The translations under genes were made by a program, and so were the position numbers. This document shows, one piece after another, positions 19,131-29,468 of a stretch of DNA of 64,000 bases. Under the pieces are notes generated by a model. It did not search any database and had not been told where the DNA came from. It saw only the letters and a list, made by a program, of their open reading frames with translations. Where the stretch lies: assembly GCF_000373245.1 (NCBI RefSeq), contig NZ_KB890738.1, positions 303,135 to 367,134 on the forward strand. Direction: 5' to 3'. This stretch comes from Echinicola pacifica DSM 19836. Its GTDB lineage: Bacteria; Bacteroidota; Bacteroidia; Cytophagales; Cyclobacteriaceae. Position 1 is the stretch's first letter. Each line of letters opens with the position of its first letter.

Positions 19131-19529
19131 ATTTTTAAGCGAATATCATTTGGGTATTTATATGTTATTCACATGGCCCTCAAAGTTCCATAGCTCAGCG
19201 GGGAATATCCATCCGGCAGCATGAGGCAGTTTCCTCCTTCTAATCCGCAATAATCGATGACAATTGGTAGAATATTCCTTAAATTAGGGGCTAAAGTTCA
19301 AAAAGGCTTATTCTTTTTTGCGTTAAAAAACAGTGTCATTAAAGGAGTCAAGCCGGGGGAAGCAACAACTATATGGAGGGACAATAGTACCTTATAAGGT
19401 AAATAGACCCATAAAATGCTGGAAACAATTTAATTGATCAGAAGCTGAATGCCTCCCTCCTTTACATTTAAGAAGTAGGCGAAGAACAATGTTTTTTGCA
19501 ATTATACCCGCTACTTTCAATATTTTACT

Positions 19530-19537
19530 TAATTTTG
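19530..19537 (+). promoter_or_regulatory. promoter -7 element TAatTTTG for carB
   Basis: Perfect TAnnTTTG, 46 bases before the carB ATG. A TTTG at 19495-19498 is too far (31 bases) to be its normal -33 partner. Confidence 0.45.
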
Positions 19538-19583
19538 CACCAATTTAGCCATAAGTAAAAAACTTATCCAAACCTCTCATAGC

Positions 19584-22403
19584 ATGCCTAAAGACAAAAG
19601 CATTAAACATGTACTGATAATCGGAAGTGGTCCGATCGTAATTGGTCAAGCCTGCGAGTTTGATTATGCCGGCTCCCAAGCCGCCAGGTCCTTAAGAGAA
19701 GAGGGGATCATCGTCACCCTGATCAACTCTAATCCTGCCACGATCATGACTGATCCTGTTACAGCGGACAATGTTTACCTGCTTCCATTGGAGAAAAAAT
19801 CGATTATAAAAATTCTTGAGGAGCACCCTGACATTGACTGTGTCCTTCCTACTATGGGAGGACAGACCGCCTTGAACTTAGCGATCGAAGCAGATCAAGC
19901 CGGAATCTGGGCCAAGTACAATGTACGGATGATCGGAGTGGACATTGATGCCATCGAAACTGCTGAAAACAGGGAAAAATTTAAAGCCCTGATGGAAGAG
20001 CTGAACGTAGGAGTATGTATCGGTAAGACCGCTACCAGCTTCCTGCAAGGCAAGGAAATCGCTCAGGACATCGGCTTCCCCTTAGTCATTCGCCCTTCTT
20101 ATACCCTAGGTGGTACTGGTGGAGGCTTTGTAGAAAAAGAGGAAGAATTCGAAAAGGCCCTTATGAATGGTCTGAAAGCCTCTCCTACTCACGAAGTATT
20201 GATCGAACAGAGTATTTTAGGTTGGAAGGAATACGAACTAGAAGTTCTGAGAGATTCCATAGGAAATATGATCGTCATTTGTTCTATTGAGAACTTTGAC
20301 CCTATGGGAGTACATACAGGTGACTCCATCACGGTGGCTCCTGCAATGACTCTTCCAGATACTGTCTATCAGGAAATGAGAAATCAGGCCATCAAAATGA
20401 TGAATGGCATTGGTAACTTCGCTGGTGGATGTAATGTACAGTTCTCGGTATCTCCAGATAACCAAACGATAATAGGTATTGAGATCAACCCGCGGGTATC
20501 CAGATCCTCTGCCCTGGCCTCCAAAGCTACAGGTTATCCTATTGCTAAAGTGGCTGCGAAACTAGCCATCGGCTATAACCTTGATGAGCTTCAAAACTCC
20601 ATCACAGGAACTACTTCCGCCTTCTTTGAGCCAGCTATCGATTATGTAATTGTAAAAATCCCTAGATGGAACTTTGACAAATTCAAAGGCTCTGACCGCC
20701 GATTAGGATTGTCTATGAAGGCCGTGGGAGAAGTAATGGGAATCGGAAGAAACTTCCAGGAAGCATTACAGAAAGCGTGTCAGTCACTGGAAATCAAACG
20801 AAATGGACTCGGCGCTGACGGAAAAGAGCTTAAAAATCAAGAAGAGATCCTATACAGCCTGAAAAACCCAAGCTGGAATAGACTTTTCCATATCTATGAC
20901 GCCTTCAAGCTAGGTATATCCTTCCGAACGATTCATGACCTCACCAAGATCGATAAGTGGTTCTTGAAGCAGATTGACGAGTTAGTTCAGCTCGATGTTA
21001 AGCTTGACAAATATACATTAGACAACATCCCTAAGGAGCTGATGATGACGGCTAAGCATAAAGGATATGCTGACCGCCAGATCGCCCATCTTTTGGGATG
21101 CCTAGAAAGCGAAGTCTTCCATAAGCGTCGTGAAGAAATGGGGATCAAGCGTATCTACAAACTTGTGGATACCTGTGCTGCAGAATTTGATGCACAAACC
21201 CCTTATTTCTACTCTACCTTTGGTGATGAGAATGAGTCGATTGCTTCTGATCGTAAGAAGGTGATCGTGCTTGGTTCCGGGCCTAACCGAATTGGCCAAG
21301 GCATCGAATTTGATTATTCTTGCGTGCATGGTGTACTTGCTGCCAAAGAATGTGGCTACGAGACCATCATGATCAACTGTAACCCTGAGACGGTGTCCAC
21401 TGATTTTGACATTGCGGATAAGCTCTACTTTGAGCCTGTATTCTGGGAGCATATCTACGAGATCATTCTTCACGAGAAACCTTATGGGGTGATCGTTCAG
21501 CTTGGTGGCCAAACGGCCTTGAAGCTAGCTGAAAAACTAGAAAAGTATGGAATCAAAATTCTAGGCACTAGTTATGAAGCCCTAGACCTTGCCGAGGACA
21601 GAGGTGAATTCTCCAATTTGCTAAAGGAAAATGATGTTCCTTATCCTGAATTCGGAACGGTACACTCCACTGATGAAGCTTTGGAACTGTGCAAAAAACT
21701 TGGATTCCCTTTATTGGTACGTCCTTCCTATGTATTGGGTGGCCAGGGAATGAAGATTGTCATCAACGAAAAAGAACTGGAGCAGCATGTGGTGGAAGTG
21801 TTGAAAGACATTCCTGACAATGAGATCCTCTTGGATCACTTCCTTGAAGGGGCCATAGAAGCTGAGGCTGACGCGATCTGCGATGGCGAGAACGTATATA
21901 TCATCGGTATCATGCAGCATATTGAGCCTGCCGGAATTCACTCAGGCGACTCTTATGCGGTCCTTCCTCCTTATAATTTGGGAGACCTGGTGATCAGACA
22001 GATTGAAACTTATACAGAGAAGATTGCTCTAGCCTTGAAAACCGTTGGCCTGATCAATATTCAGTTTGCCATCAAAGACGATAAGGTGTACATCATCGAG
22101 GCCAATCCAAGGGCTTCTCGTACGGTACCATTTATTTGTAAAGCCTATCAGGAACCTTACGTAAACTACGCCGTTAAAGTGATGTTGGGTGAAAACAAAG
22201 TCACTGACTTTGACTTCAAGCCTGTCAAAAAAGGGTATGCGATTAAGGAGCCAATATTCTCATTCCACAAGTTCCCAAATGTAAACAAAGAGCTTGGGCC
22301 TGAGATGAAATCCACCGGTGAGGCGATATACTTCATTGATGATTTATTGGATGATTATTTTCTGAAGATATATTCAGAGCGTAACCTTTACTTAAGTAGA
22401 TAA
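19584..22403 (+). CDS. carB: carbamoyl phosphate synthase large subunit, lacking the allosteric domain
   Basis: 939 residues. The two homologous ATP-grasp halves are both present: the first with GSGPIVIGQACEFDYAG near residue 13 and NPRVSRSSALASKATG, the second with GSGPNRIGQGIEFDY near 560 and ANPRASRTVPF. The oligomerisation segment lies between them. The enzyme makes carbamoyl phosphate from bicarbonate, glutamine-derived ammonia and two ATP, for pyrimidine and arginine synthesis. E. coli CarB is about 1,073 residues; the missing 130-140 residues correspond to the C-terminal MGS-like regulatory domain. The stop is clean and followed directly by the next gene. carA is not in the window. Confidence 0.95.
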   Translation: MPKDKSIKHVLIIGSGPIVIGQACEFDYAGSQAARSLREEGIIVTLINSNPATIMTDPVTADNVYLLPLEKKSIIKILEEHPDIDCVLPTMGGQTALNLAIEADQAGIWAKYNVRMIGVDIDAIETAENREKFKALMEELNVGVCIGKTATSFLQGKEIAQDIGFPLVIRPSYTLGGTGGGFVEKEEEFEKALMNGLKASPTHEVLIEQSILGWKEYELEVLRDSIGNMIVICSIENFDPMGVHTGDSITVAPAMTLPDTVYQEMRNQAIKMMNGIGNFAGGCNVQFSVSPDNQTIIGIEINPRVSRSSALASKATGYPIAKVAAKLAIGYNLDELQNSITGTTSAFFEPAIDYVIVKIPRWNFDKFKGSDRRLGLSMKAVGEVMGIGRNFQEALQKACQSLEIKRNGLGADGKELKNQEEILYSLKNPSWNRLFHIYDAFKLGISFRTIHDLTKIDKWFLKQIDELVQLDVKLDKYTLDNIPKELMMTAKHKGYADRQIAHLLGCLESEVFHKRREEMGIKRIYKLVDTCAAEFDAQTPYFYSTFGDENESIASDRKKVIVLGSGPNRIGQGIEFDYSCVHGVLAAKECGYETIMINCNPETVSTDFDIADKLYFEPVFWEHIYEIILHEKPYGVIVQLGGQTALKLAEKLEKYGIKILGTSYEALDLAEDRGEFSNLLKENDVPYPEFGTVHSTDEALELCKKLGFPLLVRPSYVLGGQGMKIVINEKELEQHVVEVLKDIPDNEILLDHFLEGAIEAEADAICDGENVYIIGIMQHIEPAGIHSGDSYAVLPPYNLGDLVIRQIETYTEKIALALKTVGLINIQFAIKDDKVYIIEANPRASRTVPFICKAYQEPYVNYAVKVMLGENKVTDFDFKPVKKGYAIKEPIFSFHKFPNVNKELGPEMKSTGEAIYFIDDLLDDYFLKIYSERNLYLSR

Positions 22404-22426
22404 AGTAAAACTAAAATAGAAGTGTT

Positions 22427-22681
22427 TTGTTAAAATTTCTGATCGTAATTCTCGGAGTAGGCTGGCTATTGGGCCAGCTTATCCGATACTTCCTTAGATC
22501 TAAAGTTGCCAAATTTGCCCAACAGGTCAAAAAAGCAGCGGAAGAAGAACAACGTGCCTCCAGAAAACCTCAGGAGGAGGGTGAAGTTCATGTGGACTTC
22601 ATTCCTAAGACCTATCAAGAAAGAAGGACTAAGGACATCAAAGGCGGGGACTATGTTGACTATGAAGAAGTGAAAGAATAG
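22427..22681 (+). CDS. DUF4834 family small membrane protein
   Basis: 84 residues. One hydrophobic N-terminal helix (about 2-22) is followed by a basic/acidic coiled segment and the end VDFIPKTYQERRTKDIKGGDYVDYEEVK, which matches what I know of DUF4834, a Bacteroidota-specific family of unknown function. The start used is TTG at 22427, because no ATG gives the hydrophobic N-terminus. It lies 23 bases after carB and is probably co-transcribed with it. Confidence 0.75.
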   Translation: MLKFLIVILGVGWLLGQLIRYFLRSKVAKFAQQVKKAAEEEQRASRKPQEEGEVHVDFIPKTYQERRTKDIKGGDYVDYEEVKE

Positions 22682-22728
22682 CCCTCAAAACACCAAATAA
22701 GCTAAGGTCCACACCTTAGTAATAGCAT

Positions 22729-22764
22729 AAAAAAAAGGAACATTTTTCAATGTTCCTTTTTTTT
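22729..22764. terminator. bidirectional terminator between convergent genes
   Basis: AAAGGAACATT (22734-22744) pairs with AATGTTCCTTT (22749-22759); A and T runs on both flanks allow it to end transcripts from both strands. A second perfect stem, CTAAGGT/ACCTTAG, lies just upstream at 22702-22719. Confidence 0.9.
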
Positions 22765-22790
22765 ATTTATATGAATAAGCAATGCCTGAT

Positions 22791-23798
22791 TTATTTGAGC
22801 CAGGCAAGGCTAATTTCGTCAGGAGTTTTCATACGATCCGCTAATCTCATATACCTGGAAGATAATCCTGCAAGGTATTCTTGAGCTTTGGCAGCTGCAC
22901 CATCTAATCCTGTAATATTTTCAATATCCCACAGTTTTACCAAATGGTCTATAATTCGGGCATAATCCCAGCCGGTGTAAACGCCGATTTTTTGGGTGAT
23001 GGCAGAGAATTGATCAAAAAGCGTTGGGTTCTTGCCACCCTCAGCCATAAGCACTGCTGGCATTACGATCTGCTTCCTCATCATTTTCTCAAAAGCGAGC
23101 ACGCCACCATTAGGGTCAATTTCAAGGATTCTTGACATGAAAGACTTATATGCCTTTTCGTGACGAGCTTCGTCACCGGCGATAGTCTTACAAATTCTTG
23201 CCAATACTATATCTCCAGCTTTGTCGGCTAGTTTACCTGTATTCACATGACTCACTTTGGTCGCTCTCTCCTGGAAGGAGGTATAAATGATCGCTTGATA
23301 AGGATCTTTATCTGATTTGGGATCAAAGCCATTATAGATCAATCTATGGATGGTCTGCTCCACTTTTTTCATATCTGCTCTGCCCGAAAGGTAGAGGTAT
23401 TTATTGAGTAAGTCTCCGTGACGATTTTCCTCGGCAGTCCAAGCTTTGGACCAGCGTACCCAACCTCTCTCACTGGTAAGGCTACCGTCAGGGTTTACCC
23501 CCTCCAGCAGGTTGAAGTAAGTCTGATAACTGGGAAGTGCTTCCTCAGTGATCATATTACCGATCAATGAAGTGATGATGGTATCAGGAATACCTGCGGC
23601 TCTTTCTTGAAGCAATTTCACCTCGTCAAAAGCTCCTGGATCTCCCATAATAGGTAGAAAGTCCGTTGGCTGCCAGCATTCATCAGGATCTACCAACACA
23701 TTATCTACTGTCTCACCTACCAAGTCATCTATCTGATTGATGACCTCTAGGTTTTTTTCCAATTCATAATTAATGGATGTATCTTTCATAATTTTCAA
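22791..23798 (-). CDS. acyl-ACP desaturase (soluble di-iron stearoyl-ACP 9-desaturase family)
   Basis: 335 residues of the plant-type soluble fatty acid desaturase family. The di-iron ligands appear as two E-x2-H motifs, EENRHG and DEARHE, in long helices, with an additional Glu near EEALPSYQTYF. Members introduce a cis double bond into ACP-bound stearate or palmitate using ferredoxin, affecting membrane fluidity. A good promoter (23812-23841) lies just upstream. If transcription starts near 23805, Met4 (23789) leaves a more workable leader than Met1, so the true start may be 23789. Confidence 0.92.
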   Translation of the reverse strand: MKIMKDTSINYELEKNLEVINQIDDLVGETVDNVLVDPDECWQPTDFLPIMGDPGAFDEVKLLQERAAGIPDTIITSLIGNMITEEALPSYQTYFNLLEGVNPDGSLTSERGWVRWSKAWTAEENRHGDLLNKYLYLSGRADMKKVEQTIHRLIYNGFDPKSDKDPYQAIIYTSFQERATKVSHVNTGKLADKAGDIVLARICKTIAGDEARHEKAYKSFMSRILEIDPNGGVLAFEKMMRKQIVMPAVLMAEGGKNPTLFDQFSAITQKIGVYTGWDYARIIDHLVKLWDIENITGLDGAAAKAQEYLAGLSSRYMRLADRMKTPDEISLAWLK

Positions 23799-23811
23799 TA
23801 AGTCTTAAGTG

Positions 23812-23841
23812 CAAAATTAAAGCCTACACCTGCAACACAAA
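23812..23841 (-). promoter_or_regulatory. promoter for the acyl-ACP desaturase gene
   Basis: On the minus strand TTTG (23841-23838), 18-base spacer, TAatTTTG (23819-23812). The start codon is only 14-23 bases further, so the mRNA is nearly leaderless. Confidence 0.6.
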
Positions 23842-24654
23842 TTTCTTCCTCGGCATCGGCTTTCAGGAAGCGTGGTATTATAAGGAAACGAATTAAACTA
23901 TTGGAAGTTGCTCAGCAACCAGCCAATCCCTAACTGATATTTTCCTTTCCAACCGATGAAAAATCCATCTTCACCGGAATCCCTCTCCCCTCCTTAACAA
24001 AAGAAAAGAGAAAAACGTTGGGGACTTGTACGCTTATATTACAACAGAATATTCCACATTGACTATAATAACTTCTTTAAGGGCAAGCATTATTTGGCTC
24101 ACCTTAATTTCTCATCACAATTTAGCCAATAATAAGCAAGTCGCATAATTAAGACAAAAAAATCTAATTTTTACACTTATATAAAAAAATAATCCGCCAA
24201 CCCGACACTTTTGTGGCAAAACAGTGCTAAAACCGCTATGCAACCCATTTCCAACCATAAATGATCATTTTCTACTCATAAAAAGTAATCCTCATTATAT
24301 AGCATTCTTTTACTATTCCAGTATCATTGAATGGCCAAAGCAGCCATTGATTTATAAACCATATACTCCTGATTTATTCCCTTAAAATTACCTTGCCTAC
24401 CTACATCTACTATAGCCAATAAAAGAAGAGCCTCAGCGCCTGACTCCACTACGAATTAGCCTACTTCAATAATGCCCCATTCCATATGCAGCATTACCTG
24501 CATAAGAATATCTCTAAAATGTTGGCACTTCTATATAGTAGAAAGAATCATTTTATGATATTGGGCTCCATTCTTAAACAAGGTGAAAAGGCAAGGTATC
24601 GCCATCATTTTAAGGCTTCAACCTCTTATTTGATTCCCAGATTTATTCTTTCAA
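23842..24654. other. AT-rich intergenic region without supportable gene
   Basis: About 800 bases with stops in all frames apart from an 83-codon frame at 24486-24737. That frame lacks a promoter, shows no family features and overlaps the SusD terminator and stop. I see no RNA gene or repeat here. Confidence 0.5.
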
Positions 24655-24701
24655 TAAAAAAAAGCTGCCAATCAAAACCAAAGGTCTCAATTGGCAGCTT
24701 T
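24655..24701 (-). terminator. rho-independent terminator of the susC-susD pair
   Basis: AAAGCTGCCAAT and ATTGGCAGCTTT (24661-24672 and 24690-24701) form a perfect 12-bp stem. On the minus strand it is followed by T8. Confidence 0.92.
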
Positions 24702-24729
24702 GCCTTATCTATAATAAACTATAAATGGA

Positions 24730-26175
24730 TTAATTAAGGTCCCAGAATAGCTTGATATCAGGCTCATCACCACCCATAGCGGCCACAGCTTGATCATAAT
24801 TTGATTCATTCACGTTTTGCTCTGGAGTAGGGTAAGGATATCGTACGGGGATATCTCCGTATTGCATTTGGTTAGGGATATTCAGGATTGGATAATCCAA
24901 CCTTCTCCATTCGGTCCAGGCATCATAGCCCCTATTATAGAGAGCGATATATTTCTGCATGCCGATCTTCTGCTTATAATCTCCGGCCGCTGTAGCATAG
25001 GCCACAGAAGGCTGAGCCATATAAGCATTGATCTGGTCCTGGGTGATACCAGTACCTCCGGCGTTTACATTCACACTAGACCAATACCTGATGGAGGCAT
25101 CGATGGCATTATTATAATGCGTCGCTGCAGTACCCGTGATAAAACCTCTTTCTACTGCCTCAGCTCTCAGAAATTCCACCTCGGCATAATCCATAATAAT
25201 TGATGGAAAATCAGCATCTGTTTGGTTAGGGTTGACATGAGAGAAGTTGGCATAAACATTAAAGTTACCGTATTCACCACCCACATAAGCACCGTTGATA
25301 GGAGTAAAGTAAAACGCCAATCTTGGATCGCTCAGATCATTCATAAAGTCCACAATGGTATTAGCGGCTACATAATCATTCCTTCCACTCTGCACTAAGG
25401 CTTCCCAAACCGGGTTGTTATTTGGCGGAGCAACTATAAACTCAAAGGTAGTGTTTAAGGCCGAAGACATTAGGGCATTAGGAGACGCCTCACTTACCAA
25501 CTGAGAAGCAGTGGTGGGGTCAGAATCTGCCAATAACATTCCCATCTTCATTTTCAGGGAATTAGCAAATGCATACCAACCTGCCATATCACCTTTATAA
25601 ATCAAATCGCCAGTAGCTTGACTTCCAAATCCATCCTCTATGCTCATATCAGAAATGGCAGCATCCAGCCTCGCCAGTAAGTCCGTATAGATCACCTCTT
25701 GGTCATCATAAGCAGGAAAAGAGTTTTCGAAGTCCAATGCCTCAGAATAAGGGATATTGCCAAATGTGGTCACCAGAGTGTACCATACATAGACGTTCAT
25801 CACCTCACCCACTGCAATATGATTGGTTCGTACATTTTCATTTAAGTAGGTCTGATCCTCTAAGACCAGTCTGCCAAATTCCTGTAGATCGATCAATACG
25901 TCTCTATAGAAAGATCTCCACCAAATATCGGGAGTTCCTCCATTTTGGAAATCGTATCTACTTTGATCAATATACTGCACCTCTGCCCACTGCTGAGCGA
26001 GGAGGCGATTGATTCGAGGATCGGTATAAAACTCTGCCATTTCCTTTTGGGAATTGGAGAGCAGCGTAATTGCGGGGACTTCAGAAGCCTCTTTTGTTAT
26101 GGCATTTTTGTCCGTCAGGCCATCACAAGCGGTGAGGGCAAACGCTCCTATTAGGATATATATTAATTTCTTCAT
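24730..26175 (-). CDS. SusD/RagB-like nutrient-binding outer membrane lipoprotein (SusD-like 2 type)
   Basis: 481 residues. The signal peptide ends in the lipobox LTAC with Cys17, so the protein is lipid-anchored at the cell surface. The sequence belongs to the SusD-like group with TPR-like helices (RINRLLAQQWAEVQYIDQSRYD near 53-74; IMDYAEVEFLRAEA; the late YIALYNRGYDAWTEWRRLDYP). SusD proteins cap the SusC TonB-dependent channel and bind its ligand. The gene lies 11 bases after susC, the normal arrangement. No glycan-degrading enzyme lies nearby, so the substrate is open and could be peptide rather than sugar. Confidence 0.92.
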   Translation of the reverse strand: MKKLIYILIGAFALTACDGLTDKNAITKEASEVPAITLLSNSQKEMAEFYTDPRINRLLAQQWAEVQYIDQSRYDFQNGGTPDIWWRSFYRDVLIDLQEFGRLVLEDQTYLNENVRTNHIAVGEVMNVYVWYTLVTTFGNIPYSEALDFENSFPAYDDQEVIYTDLLARLDAAISDMSIEDGFGSQATGDLIYKGDMAGWYAFANSLKMKMGMLLADSDPTTASQLVSEASPNALMSSALNTTFEFIVAPPNNNPVWEALVQSGRNDYVAANTIVDFMNDLSDPRLAFYFTPINGAYVGGEYGNFNVYANFSHVNPNQTDADFPSIIMDYAEVEFLRAEAVERGFITGTAATHYNNAIDASIRYWSSVNVNAGGTGITQDQINAYMAQPSVAYATAAGDYKQKIGMQKYIALYNRGYDAWTEWRRLDYPILNIPNQMQYGDIPVRYPYPTPEQNVNESNYDQAVAAMGGDEPDIKLFWDLN

Positions 26176-26186
26176 AATGTTCTTTC

Positions 26187-29100
26187 TTAGAATTTAAGGC
26201 GTAGATTAAATCCATAGGTTTTTGTCGTAGGGTATGCCCCACTTTGGTACCCTTGGTTATTACCAGCTCCTAAGCTTTCTTCAGGATCAGAATATGGCAT
26301 GTTTTTATGGATGATCCATAAGTTTCTACCAATAAAGGAAACGTCAATTCCCTGAACCCCTTGAATTTTATCCACAAAAGACCGTGGGAAAATATAAGAG
26401 ATGGATAAACTTCTCAATTTCACATAGCTAGCATCGTAGATGTATTTGCTATTAGGATTGCTACCAGCATATCCCGACTCACCAAAGTTTGAAAGATCCA
26501 GACGAATATCATTTGCCTCTCCGTTTTCGAAGACCCCTGGAAGGATCACCCCACCAGAGTTACCACCTGCCTGCTCATAACCAGTGATTACTCCATCATT
26601 GTTATAAATAGGATATCTTCCAAAATCTCCTGATCCACCATCCGTAGAAAGCGGGTCTCTCATATTATTTCCTAATTCATTTGGCAAGGCGGTCTCTGGG
26701 TATAAACCAGTGGCATCACCGTACCATCTATCAAGAGAGAATACATCTCCACCTTTTTGGATATCGATCAGGAAGGACAGGGTAAAGTTTTTATACTTTA
26801 AAGCGTTATTGATCCCTCCGTACCAGTCGGGATTGATATCCCCTATAATTTTATTGGCTTCAGTGGAGACCATATATCTACCACTCTCGTCAATGGTAGG
26901 CATTCCAGTGGCTTCATCACGGATATAATCACGTCCACGGATGGTCCCATAAGGCTGGCCTACAGCGGCATTTAGAGATACACCACCTTGAAGACTGGCT
27001 AATTCCAAGTTTGTGTTTTCACCATTCAAGGAAAGTACTTTACTATTATTCTTGGTCCAGTTTACATCCATTTTCCAAGAGAAATCTTGGCTTTCAAGGA
27101 TGGTAGCAAAAGCGCTGATCTCCCAACCTGCATTTTGAAGTTCACCAGCATTCACATATCTAGAGCTAAAGCCAGTGGCGGTAGAGGTAGTTACTGGGAT
27201 AATTTGATTGACCGTTCTTGTATCATAATAGGTCACATCAAATCCATACCTAGCATCCATGAACGTCATTTCTGTACCGATCTCGAAACTTTTGGTTAAT
27301 TCAGGCAATAGGTCAGGATTGTTTTTGCTGTCTGGCATTGAGAATAAGGGTACATCTCCAAAGCCTGTAGGCTTATAATATACGTCTTGTAGCACCTGAG
27401 GCGCAGCCGTATTACTTACTTCTGCATAGTTAGCTCTAAGCTTACCGAAGGTAAACAGCTCCTTATTCTGTAAAAACTCAGAGAAGATCAAGCCACCTGA
27501 AACAGATGGATAATAGTAACTATTATTCTCTGGAGCAAGTGAGGAGGCCTGGTCTCTACGGATGGTACCATCAAGGATGATATAATCACGATAAGTAAAA
27601 GTAGCTCCTGCAAATACACCATTCACCTGAAGGGTAGATTCCACTTCATCAGGTGCCTCAATAGGATTCAGTGAGTTAGATAATGAATACAGATTTGGAA
27701 CCACCAGGCCACCATTAGTGCTAGCGTTGATGGAGTTGATCTGGGTATTTCTAATATTCCCTCCCAAAAGACCTGTAAACTCAAGGTCCTCATTGATGTC
27801 TTTATTGAAGTTCATCAATAAGTCATAATTATACTCTTTAAACGTTCGGTTAAATCTACCATAGCTTGCTGGATCTAAACTCCCAACAGCGATACGCTCT
27901 TCTTGTTCTTCACTATAAGTATCCAGGGACACACGACCCATGATATTTACCCAATCGGCAAGATCATACTTCAGGGACATATAACCCAGGGTACGAATTC
28001 GCTCGTCATTTTGGTAATTTCTATATCGAGTCCAATAAGGATTATCCGTATAAGCAGGCTTTTGGGCGCTTTCATTAGACCAGTTCCAAGTCGCATTGCT
28101 ATTGGTCGCAAAATATTCGGATTCTAATTCTTTCACATCCACGTTTACCGGCCACCACTGACGGAAGGACTGGTTTACGTTTAGTCCACTATATCCGGTT
28201 CCATAACGGCCTAAGCCCTCATTGATGGAAAAGTTTACCGATGCGGTCGCTGTAAGTTTATCCATAATATCATAGCTTCCAGAGAAGTTTACGATATTCT
28301 TTTTCATCTTACTATTAGGCAAAATACCCTCTTGGACGTTTCTGGTATAGCCTAATTTATAATAGCCTTTATCCGTTCCTCCATTCAGCAAAACACTGGT
28401 ACTGGTAGATACCGGGCTTTCATAAAATTCAGCGGGGGTATTTTTAGCAGCTTGCCAGGTGGTCGGCTGCTGATAAAACGCTGAAGCAGGATTGACAGAT
28501 TTCCAATCATACACCTGCTGGCTAGGGTCAAAAGCCTCTCCATAAGAAGCGTCATCACCATAATAATAGAATGGAATAGAGGAGTCAAATCCTTCAACAT
28601 CCTTATAATAAAAGGAGGAACCATAACCCGCACCATATTGATTTTGATATTCTGCGAAGGTGCTTTTGTCAATCTTTCCGAAAGTAACGCCGGCATTGAC
28701 GGTTACGCCAAGTCCTTTACCTCCTTTTTTGGTGGTAATTACGACCACTCCATTACTGGCGCGGGAACCATATAAGGCCGTTGCAGCAGCACCTTTCAGT
28801 ACGTTGACTGAGGCAATATCATCTGGATTTATATCCGAGGCTGCATTACCGTAATCGTAGCCTGTTCGACCTCTCGCCTGATCCTTAGTATTGGTGATTG
28901 AGTTATCCACTGGTACTCCATCGATCACAAATAGCGCTTGGTTACTTCCTGTAAGTGAAGAAGACCCCCTGATCACTACATTGGAGGATCCACCCAGATT
29001 ATTGCTGCTTTTGATGTTTAGACCCGCCACACGACCAGACAACTGGTTAATAAAGTTGGGGTCACGGGTTTCATTAATCTTGTCACCATTGACAGACTGC

Positions 29101-29468
29101 GCAGCATAAGGAAGTTCATTTTTACTTCTCTCAATACCCAAAGCGGTAACGACCACCTCATTCAGCTCCTCAGCATTGGAGTCCATTACCACATCGATAA
29201 CGCTTCTGCCGCCAATAGGGATTTCTTGTTTTGACATGCCTATAAAGGAGTAGATCAAGACCTCTCCTCCAGCTGGCACATTGATATCATACTCTCCGTC
29301 AAGGTCTGTGATAGCACCTGTTGACGTTCCTTTGACCAGGATACTTACGCCTGGTATGGGCTCTCCATTCTCTGATGAAGTAACCGTCCCCGTCACTGTC
29401 CTTGTCTGTGCAAAAGAATATTGCATAAACAAAGTCAGGAAGAGACCTAATAGTACACTTTTTTTCAT
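26187..29468 (-). CDS. SusC/RagA-type TonB-linked outer membrane transporter
   Basis: 1,093 residues from Met at 29468, where the signal peptide MKKSVLLGLFLTLF...SFAQ starts. An in-frame ATG 24 codons upstream is a poor fit. After the signal come a carboxypeptidase-regulatory-like domain (GEPIPGVSILVKGT...DLDGEYDINVPAG), a Ser/Asp/Glu stretch with the TonB-box-like ELNEVVVTALG, the plug (YAAQSVNGDKI...VIRGSSS...NVLKGAAATALYGSRASNGVV) and a 22-strand barrel ending in Phe. It imports large ligands across the outer membrane using TonB energy, together with the SusD partner. No ECF sigma/anti-sigma pair is adjacent. Confidence 0.95.
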   Translation of the reverse strand: MKKSVLLGLFLTLFMQYSFAQTRTVTGTVTSSENGEPIPGVSILVKGTSTGAITDLDGEYDINVPAGGEVLIYSFIGMSKQEIPIGGRSVIDVVMDSNAEELNEVVVTALGIERSKNELPYAAQSVNGDKINETRDPNFINQLSGRVAGLNIKSSNNLGGSSNVVIRGSSSLTGSNQALFVIDGVPVDNSITNTKDQARGRTGYDYGNAASDINPDDIASVNVLKGAAATALYGSRASNGVVVITTKKGGKGLGVTVNAGVTFGKIDKSTFAEYQNQYGAGYGSSFYYKDVEGFDSSIPFYYYGDDASYGEAFDPSQQVYDWKSVNPASAFYQQPTTWQAAKNTPAEFYESPVSTSTSVLLNGGTDKGYYKLGYTRNVQEGILPNSKMKKNIVNFSGSYDIMDKLTATASVNFSINEGLGRYGTGYSGLNVNQSFRQWWPVNVDVKELESEYFATNSNATWNWSNESAQKPAYTDNPYWTRYRNYQNDERIRTLGYMSLKYDLADWVNIMGRVSLDTYSEEQEERIAVGSLDPASYGRFNRTFKEYNYDLLMNFNKDINEDLEFTGLLGGNIRNTQINSINASTNGGLVVPNLYSLSNSLNPIEAPDEVESTLQVNGVFAGATFTYRDYIILDGTIRRDQASSLAPENNSYYYPSVSGGLIFSEFLQNKELFTFGKLRANYAEVSNTAAPQVLQDVYYKPTGFGDVPLFSMPDSKNNPDLLPELTKSFEIGTEMTFMDARYGFDVTYYDTRTVNQIIPVTTSTATGFSSRYVNAGELQNAGWEISAFATILESQDFSWKMDVNWTKNNSKVLSLNGENTNLELASLQGGVSLNAAVGQPYGTIRGRDYIRDEATGMPTIDESGRYMVSTEANKIIGDINPDWYGGINNALKYKNFTLSFLIDIQKGGDVFSLDRWYGDATGLYPETALPNELGNNMRDPLSTDGGSGDFGRYPIYNNDGVITGYEQAGGNSGGVILPGVFENGEANDIRLDLSNFGESGYAGSNPNSKYIYDASYVKLRSLSISYIFPRSFVDKIQGVQGIDVSFIGRNLWIIHKNMPYSDPEESLGAGNNQGYQSGAYPTTKTYGFNLRLKF

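Noticed and set aside
24486..24737. 83-codon plus-strand frame before the SusD stop
   Set aside because: No promoter, unlikely composition, and it crosses the SusD terminator and stop region.
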